DNA of 64,000 bases from the NCBI GenBank assembly GCA_037833965.1, contig AP031358.1, positions 14,640,001 to 14,704,000 on the forward strand, read 5' to 3'. The position numbers were made by a program, and so were the translations under genes. Position 1 is the first letter of the stretch; the number at the start of each line of letters is the position of its first letter. Source of the stretch: Marchantia polymorpha subsp. ruderalis (lineage: Eukaryota; Streptophyta; Marchantiopsida; Marchantiales; Marchantiaceae). Below, in pieces: positions 24,371 to 36,839 of the stretch. The notes beneath the pieces were generated by a model. That model had not been told where the DNA came from. It ran no database searches and was given only the letters and a program-made list of their open reading frames with translations.

Positions 24371-24713
24371 CTTCCATCTCGTGCGTAGCCTCGAACCGCT
24401 GCTGGCTTTCCGCTGCAGGCCCTGGATTAGGCGCGCGCTTGTGCTTTCCCCAGCCAGTTTTATACATTCCACCACTACCAGACGTCGAGATTCAATCTAG
24501 TCAGGCAGGCAGCGTAGTGTACACTCATGCATCGACCGATTTTCCATTGCTGAGACGCATATGCATCATTGAACTTTCCCGTGCGCAGTAATTCACCCCA
24601 TAGTTAAAACAACTAGTTGAATTTAGGACAGGACTCCAGCGATTAGCGTGGGATTGACATTAGAGAGTAGTAAGCAACTTCCCCATCGTCTTCTGGAGAC
24701 TCGATAGGCGCGA

Positions 24714-24744
24714 GCAGGCAGGCAGGCAGGCAGGCAGGCAGGCA
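24714..24744. repeat. (AGGC)n microsatellite
   Basis: Seven or more GGCA units, about 690 bases upstream of the kinase start codon, probably in its 5' leader. Confidence 0.95.
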
Positions 24745-25430
24745 ATTCGGACGTACGTGTGCGAGCGAGGCGTCGAGAGTGCCTGCGAGTGCGTGCGGAA
24801 GGTGTTGGATTTGAGCTCATGCGTATGCTGGAGAGGAGTCGCCGACGGTCGTCAGGTCTCGGACAAAGACGGGGACACTTCTACGGAGCATTAGCACGAT
24901 TGGACCCTCGGCAGTAAGCGAACGACCGAGCAGTGAATCAATCAATCAGTCGATCAGACGCACAGGTTCGAAGATCTAGCCTAGCCCGCAACCGATTGGC
25001 GGCCAGGCCAGCAGCGCCAGCGTTGGAATCCAGATCGGAAAGGAGAGAATGCGCGTGCGTTGATTCGGAGCGGGGCTGGACGATCGCCCGCAGGCTTAGA
25101 GCTCATAGATGATGGACGAGCGGTGATTCAGTGACCCCAGCGATTGCAGGACTCGAGGCAGCAGCAGGCTCAGTGCAAGCCAGTGGAATTCAAGCGACTG
25201 CGGGGTGCGCTGCATGGACCGTGATGGCGCAACAGGCTGAAAATCGTGACGCACTTGTTTGAATCTCCACGGGCCCGCCGGCTCCTTACGGTTTTTGTGG
25301 TTCTCATCCCCGCGAGAACTACACTTGCAGTTTGCTGTGCCTCGTCCTTACAACCTCAGGAACACAACACAGGAAGGAAAGCAGATCTGGTGCAAGGGGG
25401 GCGCGAGGCGAAAATTGTGAAGCGAGGAAT

Positions 25431-27791
25431 ATGGTGGCAGTGCGAAAACAGGATCCAGCGGAGCGCAGCTTCGAAAGCTCGGATTCGAGTTTGAGGTCGG
25501 CGGCAAGTTCGGGCCGGGGGTTTGGGTTGCCAGCAGCAGGAGGGGGAGGGGATGATTTGTCGAGGAGGTCGAGCATAAGCTCGAGCCGGAGAGATCGCAA
25601 GGGGAGAATCAGCCTCGACGACCTGTTCAGACAGCAGAACAATAAGCTGTCGCAGTCGCACAAACCGCACAAGGCGAACGACGCGGGCTGGGAGGCCATA
25701 CAGCAGGTGAGGGAGAGGGATGGCGAGGTGGGCTTGAACCACTTCAAGCTCATGAAGAGGCTCGGGTGCGGCGACATCGGCAGTGTGTATCTGGCCGAGC
25801 TGCGCGGCACCAAGTTCCGCTTCGCCATGAAGGTCATGGATCTGGGCTCTCTGGCCTCGCGGCGCAAGCAGATGCGCGCCGAGACCGAGCGCGACATTCT
25901 GTCCACGCTCGATCACCCCTTCCTGCCCACGCTCTACGCTCACTTCGAGACCCCGCAGTTCCTCTGCCTCGTCATGGAGTACTGCTCCGGCGGCGACCTC
26001 CACACCCTCCGCCAGAAGCAAGTCGGCCGCTGCTTCACCGATAAGTCCGCCCGGTGAGTCGCTCTGCCCTCGCTCCTCGATCTCATTTCCTCCCCTCCCC
26101 CGAGGCGTGCATGCGCTGCGCATCTGTTGTTTGGTGCCACCCACGAATCATGACGGCACCTGAATTCTCTCTCCCTCTCTATCTCCATGTTCTCGAGAGA
26201 CTGACTGGGTGCATGATCACGAGACTCTCCGGCACAGCCTTTACGGACCTCTTGTGTATGTATTATTATGGATCGGGCCGACCCTTCGCCAGATTTGTCC
26301 GACGTAATCATTCGTGATTAAATTCGCCAATTATGGTTGCTTTCCAGAAGTCTCGATCGCTCGGAAATTTAATGTGCACGTACACACATCCCAGTTTCAC
26401 GTCGAAAGGGCAGGGCGGCTCTGATACGCTGCTGTACCTCAACCAGCTCTCGACGTAGCACGCCATTTCATGTCTCATCGCTGCTCGAGCCAACGATGCG
26501 ACCGAGGAAGCTGTGGTTTGCAGAACTATGCTGGCGTCGGTCTTTCTGCTCGACGATTGTCGAGCAGCTGTGGGCAGGTCCGCCATCTGGTCAATGAGCA
26601 GAACCAATCGAAACTGTGAGGAGATGGATATCGTCCCGTCGTTAGATTTGCGTGCACGATGGGTCTCGTGTACCTGCACTTTACGAGGCAATGAGGTAAA
26701 GGAGCGGAAAGAGTTGGGAGATTTGACGGACACGGCGTGTGCGCATGTGCAGGTTCTACGCAGCAGAAGTGCTGATGGCGCTGGAGTATCTGCACATGAT
26801 GGGAGTGGTGTACCGCGATCTGAAGCCCGAGAACGTGCTGGTGCGAGGGGACGGGCACGTCATGCTGTCGGACTTCGACTTGTCTCTGAGGTGTTCGGTT
26901 TGTCCGACGCTCATCATGTACATGAATCCGCCGCCGGTGCCTGTGGTCGCCCCGAAGGTGATTGCACACGCCGCCCCGGAGCCATACGACAGGGACATGT
27001 CGTGCTATCGACCCACCTCGTGCATGCCGCTGCGCAGCAGGTCTCACAAGGCCGATCACGGCAGCGAGCCCAAGCCCTCGAAGCCTCCGAGCTCCAAATG
27101 GAAGCCGAGACTCAGCAAATCCGCCAGCAAGTCCACGAGCAGGAACTCTGAATCTTTCAACCTTCAGAGTATCCAGCTGCCGGAGCTCATCGCCGAGCCG
27201 ACGGGAGTGAGATCCATGTCGTTCGTCGGCACGCACGAGTACCTGGCGCCTGAGATCATCGCAGGAGATGGCCATGGCAGCGCCGTGGACTGGTGGACTT
27301 TCGGAATTTTCCTCTACGAGCTGCTGTACGGGCGGACTCCGTTCAAGGGCGAGGACAACGAGATCACGCTCGTGAATGTGGTGTCGCAACAATTGGAGTT
27401 TCCTCAAAAGGGCGACCCTTACTTCAAAGAGGTGGACGCCACCGCTAAGGAGCTCATCAAGGCGTTGCTGGTGAAAGACCCACAAAAGAGGCTGGCGTCG
27501 AAGCGAGGGGCCACGGAGATCAAGCAGCATCCGTTCTTCGAAGGCATCAACTGGGCGCTGATCCGGTGCACGCTTCCTCCCCAGATTCCCAGGCCTAGCA
27601 GTCAGACGAAGGATGACAGTCCTCAAGGCAACAAGGCTGCTTCGGCTGCTGCTGCCGTGGCTGCCCATGCCGCTCTCACTGCTGCTGCTGATGCCAAGAG
27701 CAAAAACTTCGATACGCCCGCGATTGCGACCGGGGTTGTGGCAGCTGGGGACGATGGTCACAACGAGAGCTCGCGCTTCGATTACTTCTAG
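25431..27791 (+). CDS. D6PK-like AGC VIII (AGC1) serine/threonine protein kinase
   Basis: Two exons, 25431-26053 and 26753-27791, joined by a 699-base GT-AG intron within an Arg codon; 553 aa. Plant AGC VIII kinases of this group phosphorylate PIN auxin carriers at the plasma membrane. Seen: a Ser-rich N-terminus of about 100 residues; glycine loop [10 protein letters not shown] (111-120); catalytic Lys in FAMK (134); αC Glu (151); YRDLKPEN (228-235); DFD instead of DFG (248-250), the hallmark of plant AGC VIII kinases; a long insertion of about 115 residues with a Ser/Lys-rich centre before GTHEYLAPE (367-375); and the C-terminal FDYF, a PIF-type hydrophobic motif that recruits PDK1. The single intron position is typical for the group. 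The start is the first ATG in the frame. The leader upstream is rich in microsatellites. Confidence 0.94.
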
Positions 27792-30700
27792 TGCTGCACC
27801 GGACTTTGTTCATCATTTTCTTTCGATTCTTTCGGTGGTTGTTTCTCAATGTCTCTGCAGTTTTACGTTACAACCACAACAACTGACAGAACCTATTTTT
27901 GTGAGCACTCTCGACCTCTTCGGTGATGATGATCGACGACATCCGGGGAGATCACGACCAAGAGTGCCACTTTGTGTTTTATCTGAGAAAGCCCACCACC
28001 TTTCGTGCAATTGTTAGACTTAGAAGGAGCCCAGCTCTCGAGATGCCCATGCATGGGATTGCGAGCTACATGGGTCGTCAGTATTTAGGTATGAAGGACA
28101 CCGGACACTTGCAAGGAATCACGCAGCCATCTTGTGCAAGTTTTTTAAGAGTGCGTCTCAAGTTGAAGAACATAGAGTTTTCCTTTTTTCACTGCTGTTC
28201 CTGCAACTCTGAGTGCAAGTGCGTTCAGAGGCCAACGTTCTGTATCCGTGTGGACGATGAAGGACGAGGCCTGACGTGCGCAGCGTGTTAGACCTCCACC
28301 CTGAAAATCTTCATGGGGAACTTCGATTGGCTCAAGCTAGCTCACTCGTATCTCAAACTATATAGTTCGGAATAGCTATGGCGTATAGCCCTGTACAGTG
28401 CATAAATAGGTCACGATTACGACACTACTCTGTAGCTCTGGACCCAATTGATCAAAACTGTAAGGGTCCCGAGTGAGCAAGAGATCAATTCTTTTTCTCG
28501 AAAACAAAATCCCACAAATATGCGGATCGACTCAAAAAATGAAAATAGCTTATTCTTCACTGATCAGTGAAAGGGTGAATGCTTGGTCTCAGTGCTGTCT
28601 AGTCCACTTTCAATGTGTTAGGTTTTCATTTTGGGGTAACTATGCTGGCTCATAAGTTGCTTCTGAAAATCCCAGGCATCGATGACATGAATTTCACCTC
28701 CATATTCTGTGCTCCATTCTACTTCGTCTTCGAGTCCAGTGCAGAAACAGCCACAGTCTAACCTGCAGCTTCGGTAGGTACCGCGCTTTCAACATGGAGG
28801 TCTGTAAACTTCCGAAATTGCATCTAGGGAATGGTCTGTTTCCAGACGGCGTGAGAGGTAAAAATTATCGCCCCTGAATATATCGGCATATGGGCATTTC
28901 TGTCAAAACTAGCCAGACAGTACTGTAGTTCTGTGCGGATATCTTGATCTCCTATCGTCAGACCCTCAAGAACGACATTCCTCACGTCTAGTCAGATGTG
29001 AACAGTGCACTCTTCACGGCGAATCAGAATGCATCAATATGTGTGAAAGATGTTGCGCAGAGAACTATTAGCGGTAAGCTCTTACGCTTTTGTCGTTCTG
29101 CTCCGACGTCTCGAACACTAGAAGTGCATCTATTCTAATTCCTCACATCTAGATTTAGATCTTCTGTTAAAAGTGAGGAAACGAATTTCAGAAAAGTAAG
29201 AATGAACGTATACGTTCAACTTTGTACTTCATGTCTTTGCCCAGACATTATTCGATTTAACATTCAGTTGGATGACCTCGTTGTATTTGACGTCGTTGGC
29301 AATTTAAACGGACTCCTCATCTAAACGTGGGAACTGTACCGGCACCTGTAGAGTTTCAAACATGTTTGCTTCAAAAGTCGAAAGGAAATCAGCTGTTAGA
29401 CTAAACGGACACTCAGTCACAGCCTCTTGAAATGTACGTGAAATCTAGGTCTTGCTTCGTCATCCAAGCAGTCCGTTTAGCCCGATGCACTTTCGTGTCA
29501 TACCTGTCGCATGCGGGATGCAGTGCGTGTCCACTGAGCTCTATACGTTCCCGTAATCTCGATGTTCAAGCCATATGTTGTCAACAGTGTATACAATACC
29601 AGAATAGACCTTTGAGAATCAATATCTCTCCACCCGACGTTCTCTACTCACACAAATCCCCCGCTCTGATACTGTCTCGATAAAGCAGAAGCCGTCCTGA
29701 AAGAGGAATCACAATTTGAAGTTGACTTCATCTGAAGAACATGCTCAAGCGACAGTGTAGATGGTCCGACCTTTCGCCACAAGAAATGTGAACCTAACAT
29801 CTCGATAAAACTGGATGTCGGAACAAGTATGAGAGAGAAGAGAAAGTTGCAATAAAAAATTCCATCGTTTATTTTACAAGTTTACAAAACCAGGACCTGA
29901 CATCCAGCGCACCAAAACTGATCATCTTAACATTGTTTCCTTGAATCATCGACGCATCAGAACGGGGTACGGGGAGATTTCATTTGCCCACATAGTTAAT
30001 CTCCAACGACAAACTTTCAAAACCAATGGCACGAGAAACGATCGAAGTATCCACAACTGTCGAATGACAGGAACAAAACCATCTTACAGTCCTGCATGGA
30101 GAAATTTACGCACAAGCGTTCTCGTCGTGCACTCATAAACGAAGATTGCATCCCCATGAGCTTCTTTGAGCTGGTACGAGACCTCCACTCTCACTGCCCA
30201 ACGTCTGCTAAACTTTTCAGTTCGTATAATGTATGCACGAACTTTGGCATCTCAGTGAACTTTACAACTTGACTTCGAAACTGCTGACAATGTGAAGGTT
30301 AACCGGGAACGACACATTCACGCTTTGTAGGCGCGAGCAGTTCAAGGACATAAAGCTTCATAAAGTCATAGTCTGCTGCACAAATCTTTTCGTGAATACT
30401 TAGGCAACGGAACGACCATGCGACCATGATCAAGCCATAGATGAATGACACTCGGATGAATGAATTACAAAAAATGAACGTCCAACTACCGACTACTCTA
30501 TGTGTTTGGTATAATATAGTCGGACAAATGTCCTGAGGCGTGGCTTCTTTCTCCAACACAGATAATCTTACTTGTGACCTATATATACAAGCTTATTTCG
30601 GCGAAGCTCAGCAGATGCAGATGCAGACGCTGGATCGTCTTGGATCTGATCCGTCACTGGTACAACCTGTAAAGGTATGCATAAAAGAATATACGAAGTA

Positions 30701-30859
30701 CAGTCGTGTGCCAAAATGAAAACCTGTTCGTAGTGATTCTGTGACAGAGCGATTACAAGCTCTTCATCGATGCATTTGTCACCTTTCTGTGTTTCTATGA
30801 ACAGAGAAAGATTTCGTTACAATTTTGGACTCAGGCGGCCCTGTTATGATTCGCAATCT
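27792..30859. other. Convergent intergenic region, kinase to F-box gene
   Basis: Holds the presumed 3' UTR of the kinase on the plus strand and of the F-box gene on the minus strand. Open frames here are short and without domains. No RNA gene was recognised. Confidence 0.45.
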
Positions 30860-32964
30860 TCAGTACCCTAGCCATGTCGCGGGAATTAGGTCGAACCTAT
30901 GTTTTGCTCTAGTCAGTACGTCGAAGTAGTTGTACTGAGACAAGCAATCACGAAAGTCGGTGAATAATCGTTCGAAGAGTCGCCACTGGACAGCATTGGA
31001 CTTTGTGTATGGATATGGCAGAAAGACCTGCCAACAGATTATGTAGACACATATCAGCTTCGCTAAGTTCTCAGCTGTGAGCGTTGAATGGTCACAGCAG
31101 GTAAGGTCGAGCAACCAACTGGTATGTAGACACATGGTTATAGCTGGAAATAAAAAATCCTAAGCGAATTCTGGCCTGTAATAAGAACGAAGTAGGACAT
31201 TCAATCGGAAGGGTTCATCGGAAGTGACAAATGCAAGTCAATTTCCATTCACAATCTTCACTTTTGAAACTTTCGAAACTGTGTAAGAACTCATATAGCA
31301 ATACCTTTCAAGCGCTAGCATGTAGTTATGTGCGACTGAAACACCAGCTACCAAAATCTCCACAAAATCGTGCTTACCTCCCATTCTTCAGCAATCCTCA
31401 TTAGGAGATGAAATGTGTTCTCAGTCTCATCCAAGTTGTCGAACACTGCGACCCATATAATAGATGCTAACTCATGTGCCTCATCTCCTGTTTTACTGCA
31501 TGCCAGAAACTGGTCTGCTGACCAGACACCGAAGTCAGTGTGCTATAAGCGCCTCTCATCCTCATACACTGTAATGGATGAGATTCCAAGAATACGTCTT
31601 AGAACCTCGACATCCTAGACAATATCCCCCCAACTTAATTAGGTCACACTCAGCTCAAAGGAAAGTCTTGAATGTGAACAATGCTACCCTACATAGTAGG
31701 CAGTCACAATATGCCAGATGAAGACCTTTGCAGCTGTCCCTCCGAAAGAGGCTGTGCGCTAAAGAGCATTGATGGCATGAACGAGGATACGAGAACGCTA
31801 TGGGTAGGCAAAACGATACCTATAATTGTGCCATGGAGTAGCCCATAGGACGCAGGTGGAGTTGATGATTCAAGCTGCTCTTTCAGGAAGAGGTAAACGT
31901 GACCGGCTATTTCGTCGATACCATCCACTTTTTCTTTCATGAACAAATTTCCACTGACGTGCAGTGCGATGAACCTCCTGTTGGCAAAACACAATTTTCG
32001 CACTTTTTTCAGTAGACAATTTGGACACCGGTTGCAACATGGAGCAAGTGCTTACGTTCATATCCAAGCATCGCTCGTTGCTGCAGTTCCACCATGATGC
32101 TGCCCACACTCACCTCTTACTGGAACCGCGAGATATAGGTCCAGGCCAACGCCTTGTAAGGCCTGCTTGGGGCCATTGTTTCATGAGAGCAGTGTGCCAC
32201 AAACCATCGCCTCTAAAAAGATGGCCCCATCTTCTCTTCACACCAGCAGCTGCAGGCCAATCTCGCACTGGAACTCGGATCAACACTTCCGTAAGTAGAT
32301 GATCTGGCAATCTCTCTGTGTAATCGTCCAAGTCCGCATCTAGTACATCTAGAGAAGCCTCGAATTCAGTCTCAGGTAGCACATTGACACCAAGGGTCTG
32401 GACCGAGGCATCATCCTTGTTCAACACATCCACTACCATATATGAGGTCTCTTCATTCCTTACACCACTGGACCCTGCATCGCACAAACCTACACTCCTA
32501 CATACTGCATCACCCTCAAAGGCCGGACTCTCTTGAGCTTTGCCCTCGGAAAATTCAATTCTCGGAAAGGTTGGACCATTCCCACTATCTAGAACGTGTC
32601 TGTGGTTGATCCGACTGCTTGAGCCACAGTTGTCCCCTTCCTTTCTACCCATCTTTCCGGCTCTCGTCGAGTAACCCTTTCTACCAGCAGGAACTTGGAT
32701 GACAAGTGATTCCGTACTTGGAGCTCGGAGGTCGTCAAAGCAGTCATCCAACTGTCCTGCCCAGAAACTAGAGCACTCACCCATTTCCCGTAAACCCGAC
32801 GAGGTAGCTTCTCTCTTAGCTACCTGAAGAGATGATGCGATATCGCGGGTGCTGGTGAAGCTTCTCCCGCCTGTTCCGCTTCCGCATTCACTCAGATATC
32901 GTATCTCCTCTCTATCAGTGAAAAAATCTGGAAGTCCATCGATTATTTGAAGATAAGCTCCCAT
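30860..32964 (-). CDS. F-box protein with a conserved plant-type C-terminal region
   Basis: Four exons, GT-AG with matching phases: 32964-32114, 31977-31820, 31517-31378 and 31027-30860 (TGA at 30862-30860); 438 aa. F-box proteins are substrate receptors of SCF ubiquitin ligases and bind SKP1 through the F-box. A poorly ordered N-terminus of about 215 residues precedes the F-box (about 219-261): LPDHLLTEVLIRVPVRDW, then VKRRWGHLFRGDGLW. It continues WPGPISRG, FIALHVSGNLFM, LASIIWVAVFDNLDETENTF, VFLPYPYTKSNAVQW and IPATWLGY at the C-terminus. This tail looks well conserved but has no repeat type (no kelch, LRR or WD40), so the substrate is unknown. An earlier in-frame ATG at 33156 would add 64 hydrophobic residues; ATG 32964 is preferred but not proven. 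Confidence 0.85.
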
Positions 32965-33934
32965 CAAATCCCCCCCAGGGAGGCAAGGTCCAAGAATAAT
33001 GTACAATTCTTCAGCAAAGAGATAGGGCCCCAAAATGTTTCTTGAATTCACCGCCCATGAGAACAATATCAATGTACAGTTGATGAAGCCTGCGTAGATC
33101 ACAACATGACAGCACGCCTGCATTAGATTTTTTTTTGCTGAACTGTAAACGAGCATTTCCCCTCATCGTCCTCCTTTGTGTTACAACGGCGGACGTTAAA
33201 CAATCAAGCAAGTGCAAATCTTGTGGTGTTCTGGAGTTCATGTGTTGAAGAAGCCAAGTGCTAGAGTTATTATGTCGTAGAATCTACGAGGATATCTATT
33301 AGTACTCAGCAGACCGTTTCCACGTCGTAGATTGCTCATGCATAATTTACTGTCCCTAGTACGTTAGCACTTAGAACTTCACCGATTCCTACGAAGGTCT
33401 ATACCGCAATAAATCGTTGGTCCTGCGGGATTCATATTATGTCAAAAGTTTCCAAATTGGATTCTTCCTGCCCTCCGCATTGATGAGATTCATCCCATTG
33501 GAGAAGAAATTAACAGGAAGCAGTACCAAACGAATTGCAAGGTACAATATCCCAACCCTCAGAGAAGCTTAGCGCACAGAGCGTTGCAAAACCTTCTTGA
33601 CGGATTTCCTGACATCGATGTTTTCATGAGCCAGGATCATTCATCTCCGATAGAGAAAACGGCCTCCAATTCTCAACGTTAGGAGTTTGCACGAAATCGG
33701 AACAAGGACTGGAAAAAAAAAAGGGATCGCTGTCCAACTTCTAGAACCCTCCAAGCCCCTCTACAAGCAGCAGATGCCTGAAACTCCTGGCCTGCGGTGA
33801 TGAAAAGAAATGCGCAGAGAATGACCCAATCCCTTCAGTCTTCGAGATTCCCCGCAGCTCAAACAAGCCCAGTTGAAACGCACCTCCTCGGAACTTTAAC
33901 TCCACAATTGAATCCATGAACCCCTACAGCATTT

Positions 33935-34080
<146 letters not shown>

Positions 34081-34683
34081 ACCCCTCCTATTCAAGCTGC
34101 TCAGCCTTTCCATCTGTCACCTGTCGCTTTCTCGTGCCTTTCCACGAAGACGTATGGAAGTGATCAATTGGGATCAACTCTCCAGCACAAGGATCGACAC
34201 CTACCAACTTCTCCGTGGCCGGGCACCAAGTCCCGCCCCTACCAATCCTAGATAACAATTGCGGATAACTCCAACCATGGTCCCGCCGTTTAAGCACACA
34301 AGCTCGGACAGACAATCCTCTGACGTCGAGACGCCAAAGGAGGTAGCGAAAGCTTCTCCGGACCCTCTCTCTTCCTTCTTCACGCAGATGACAGACATGC
34401 CCGCAATGTTGCAAGCGACCAGAGAGCCCAATCACTACTCGTCAATGATCCCGAATCAGAAAAATAATAAAATCGAATTGGTAACACCCCAATGCCAACC
34501 CCAATCCCAATCCCCTGTCACGAGAGCTCGGCAGCAGAATCTTACCGAGCAGCCAGCGCTCTGATCGCGAATTCGCCGAACGAGCGGAACTCGGTCAAGC
34601 TCACGGCGCAATTCTCTTCAGGCTCGGGCGTGGCGGGCAATTCAGCCGAATCGATGAAGCTTGACCGACAAAATCTGCGAATC

Positions 34684-34711
34684 CGACCGACCGACCGACC
34701 GACCGACCGAG
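34684..34711. repeat. (ACCG)n microsatellite
   Basis: Six to seven CCGA units in a GC-rich stretch. Confidence 0.93.
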
Positions 34712-35194
34712 ACCCGGAGTGAGCAGGGGGACGGGGGGAGGGCAGGCAGGGGTGCTTTTGGCGGATGAGAAGATGCCGTACGAGAGAATGAATGAGAGAA
34801 GGTGCTGCTCGGAGGGCCCCCTGGCGGCACGAACGCTCCGGTTTCGGTGACCGGCGACCGGGAAGCATATGGCGCGCCAGTGGAATGTGGTCCTAATGCA
34901 GACAGAGCAGAGTGGTGCTCCTCGGGACTGGGAGAGCTGCTGCTGACTCACTTTAAGTGGACAGGCAGAAATCTACCTGGGAGGTGGGTCCCGCTCTCGG
35001 TTTGTCTTATTCTCCGTGGGTCCACATCCTCCCGTGCCCGATTGTCCTTCGACGGCATCGTGTGAACGGGAGAAGCATGGAATCATGAAAGCGGCACGAA
35101 CACTCGGTCCTCGGTTCCGAAAGCGAACGCGACCGAGAGGATTCCCCACACTGAAGAATAACCAAAAGGGTTGGACTTTCGGATTACTTCTAAC

Positions 35195-35715
35195 CAGGGT
35201 TGACACCATCAGGTTTTTTGCAAGGAGATAAAAAAGGGTTTTTCTAGAAAACCCGAAACAATTTAATGGCATATTTTAATCGGGTTTTCAATATATTTCA
35301 ATTATAAATCGCATATTCCGGTTTTTTAATCGTAAATTTAATAGCAAGCGAGATATTATACTAATGTGATTTTGAGTATAAAAATTATCTAATCAATAGC
35401 CGTCCTCAATCTACCAAATTACAAAATTCAACCTGGACGAAAAACAAGCCAACGTGAGAAGCATTTTCATAGAATATCACTAGCCCAGAATTATTCGATG
35501 TTGATTACGACTCTCGTTTTGAAAACACAAATGGATCCAATGATAATGAATTCCTAGAAGCATGAACTATTTGTTATTACACTGTTCTTTACTTATTACA
35601 TACTAATAATCTAAGATGATTGATTAAATTTTAATCAATTAAATCCATTGTTTAAACAGGTTTTTTAATTAACCCGAAATTATTTTCGATAAAAATCGGG
35701 TTTTTTCCACCCCTG
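35195..35715. mobile_element. Non-autonomous hAT-like DNA transposon (MITE-like)
   Basis: The left end CAGGGTTGACACC and the right end (reverse) CAGGGGTGGAAAAAACCC form imperfect terminal inverted repeats of the CAGGG type used by hAT elements. Subterminal 'AAAACCCG'/'CGGGTTTT' motifs recur at both ends (for example 35236-35262, 35280-35290 and 35660-35706), as is usual for hAT transposase binding sites. The flanking 8-mers cttctaac and atcctaat match at five of eight positions and may be a decayed target duplication. The 521-bp interior is AT-rich and has no coding capacity. Confidence 0.6.
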
Positions 35716-35719
35716 ATCC

Positions 35720-36350
35720 TAATGGCATGCATTTGAGGTGCACTGGTGATGCATTTTGGTGCTAGCCCCGATAGCATCGCTATCGCTCCTGCCCCCGAGA
35801 TATCCCTAAGAACATGTTTTTTATAATGTACTGTACATTTACACAATATAGATTGTCCTAAATCGTTTTTTAACCTCTTTTCAAACAGAATGGTTTCATG
35901 TTACTTTATCGATGGGATGTTTTCTTCGTCTTTTTATGCTATTTTGGTCTCAATTAAGTTACAAATCTCACCTCTATTCTTTTTAGACTAATGCAACCAA
36001 TTACGAAGTTTTTGAATTACCACCATATTGATCCTCTGAATGAAACTCATTAACCATGGTAGATAAGGCTCAAATATGGTCATATATTATCCCGGACAAG
36101 TTATTGAGAATAGACGTGGGGTTCTGAAGAGAAAAAAAAATACAAATAGACTGGATATATCAGGAATGACCATTTAAAACAACCAAACAAATTACTTTAC
36201 TATTGCATTCTATCTTAACAAGAGACATAATCTCCTATGTGCGATTTAATCCCATACACTCCCCTCATTATCATGGAAGTCGAAGTATTAAAAAAACCTT
36301 CAAGATCCAACTCGAGGGCCAAAACAAAACGTACTAGAATTAAATCTAGT
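35720..36350. other. AT-rich spacer
   Basis: No gene, RNA or repeat recognised between the hAT-like element and the tandem duplication at 36.35 kb. Confidence 0.4.
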
Positions 36351-36832
36351 CACGTGAGCGGCTTAGTTCCCCGCCTGGATCTAGAGCTAAAGCTTCTTCA
36401 GCAAGCTTTCTTCCTCAAGAAGCTGAACGACTGTATGGCCAGTCCAGTCCAGTCCGAACTGTAGGAGGCCCCTCGAGCCTGGAATTAAATTTGGGTCGGT
36501 CTCGTTGTCTCTCCCCGTGACAAGGGCTCGTCGATGAGTGATTCGGTCGAACAGATCACGGAACTCATCAGATCCCTCGAATGGAAAATTCGCCGACAAA
36601 TTGTGTACTTCGATGGAATGTGCTCACTCGAGAGGCTCAGTTCCCGGCCTCTCTTCGGGGCCGAAGCGTCTTCCACACGCTTTCTTCTTGAGGAAGCTGA
36701 ACTACTGTACTGAACCCGGGTCCAGTCCTGATCTGTACAGGAGATCCCTCGTGCCCGATTTCGAATTTGGTTCGGTTTCCTCGTCTCTCCTCATGACAAG
36801 CGTGAGTGCATGAGTGGTTCGGTCCAACAGAT
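36351..36832. repeat. Two diverged copies of a 207-bp unit, 274-bp period
   Basis: Copy 1 (36351-36557) and copy 2 (36625-36832) match along their length: 'cggcttagttcccCgcct'/'aggctcagttcccggcct', 'aagctgaac.actgta', 'ggtccagtcc', 'atttgg.tcggt.tc', 'tgacaag' and 'tcggtc.aacagatc'. They are clearly diverged, with indels. There is no coding signature on either strand and the copies have no detectable relatives elsewhere in the window. They may be remnants of a structured non-coding repeat. Confidence 0.75.
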
Positions 36833-36839
36833 CGCATCA

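Noticed and set aside
23551-24475. Several open frames of 150-217 codons with Ser/Leu, Arg/Glu or Glu-rich runs
   Set aside because: These are translations of the (AG)n, (CTC)n and CT tracts and do not resemble proteins.
25356-26144. 262-codon minus-strand open frame across kinase exon 1
   Set aside because: Antisense to a clear kinase N-lobe in GC-rich sequence.
26526-27761. 411-codon minus-strand open frame across the kinase second exon
   Set aside because: It is an antisense shadow of the kinase; the product is His/Arg/Leu-rich with no family resemblance.
31540-31615. An extra F-box-gene exon (DVEVLRRILGISS-like reading) above 31517
   Set aside because: It runs into an in-frame stop and its phase does not fit the preceding exon, whereas the acceptor at 31518 gives an exact phase match.
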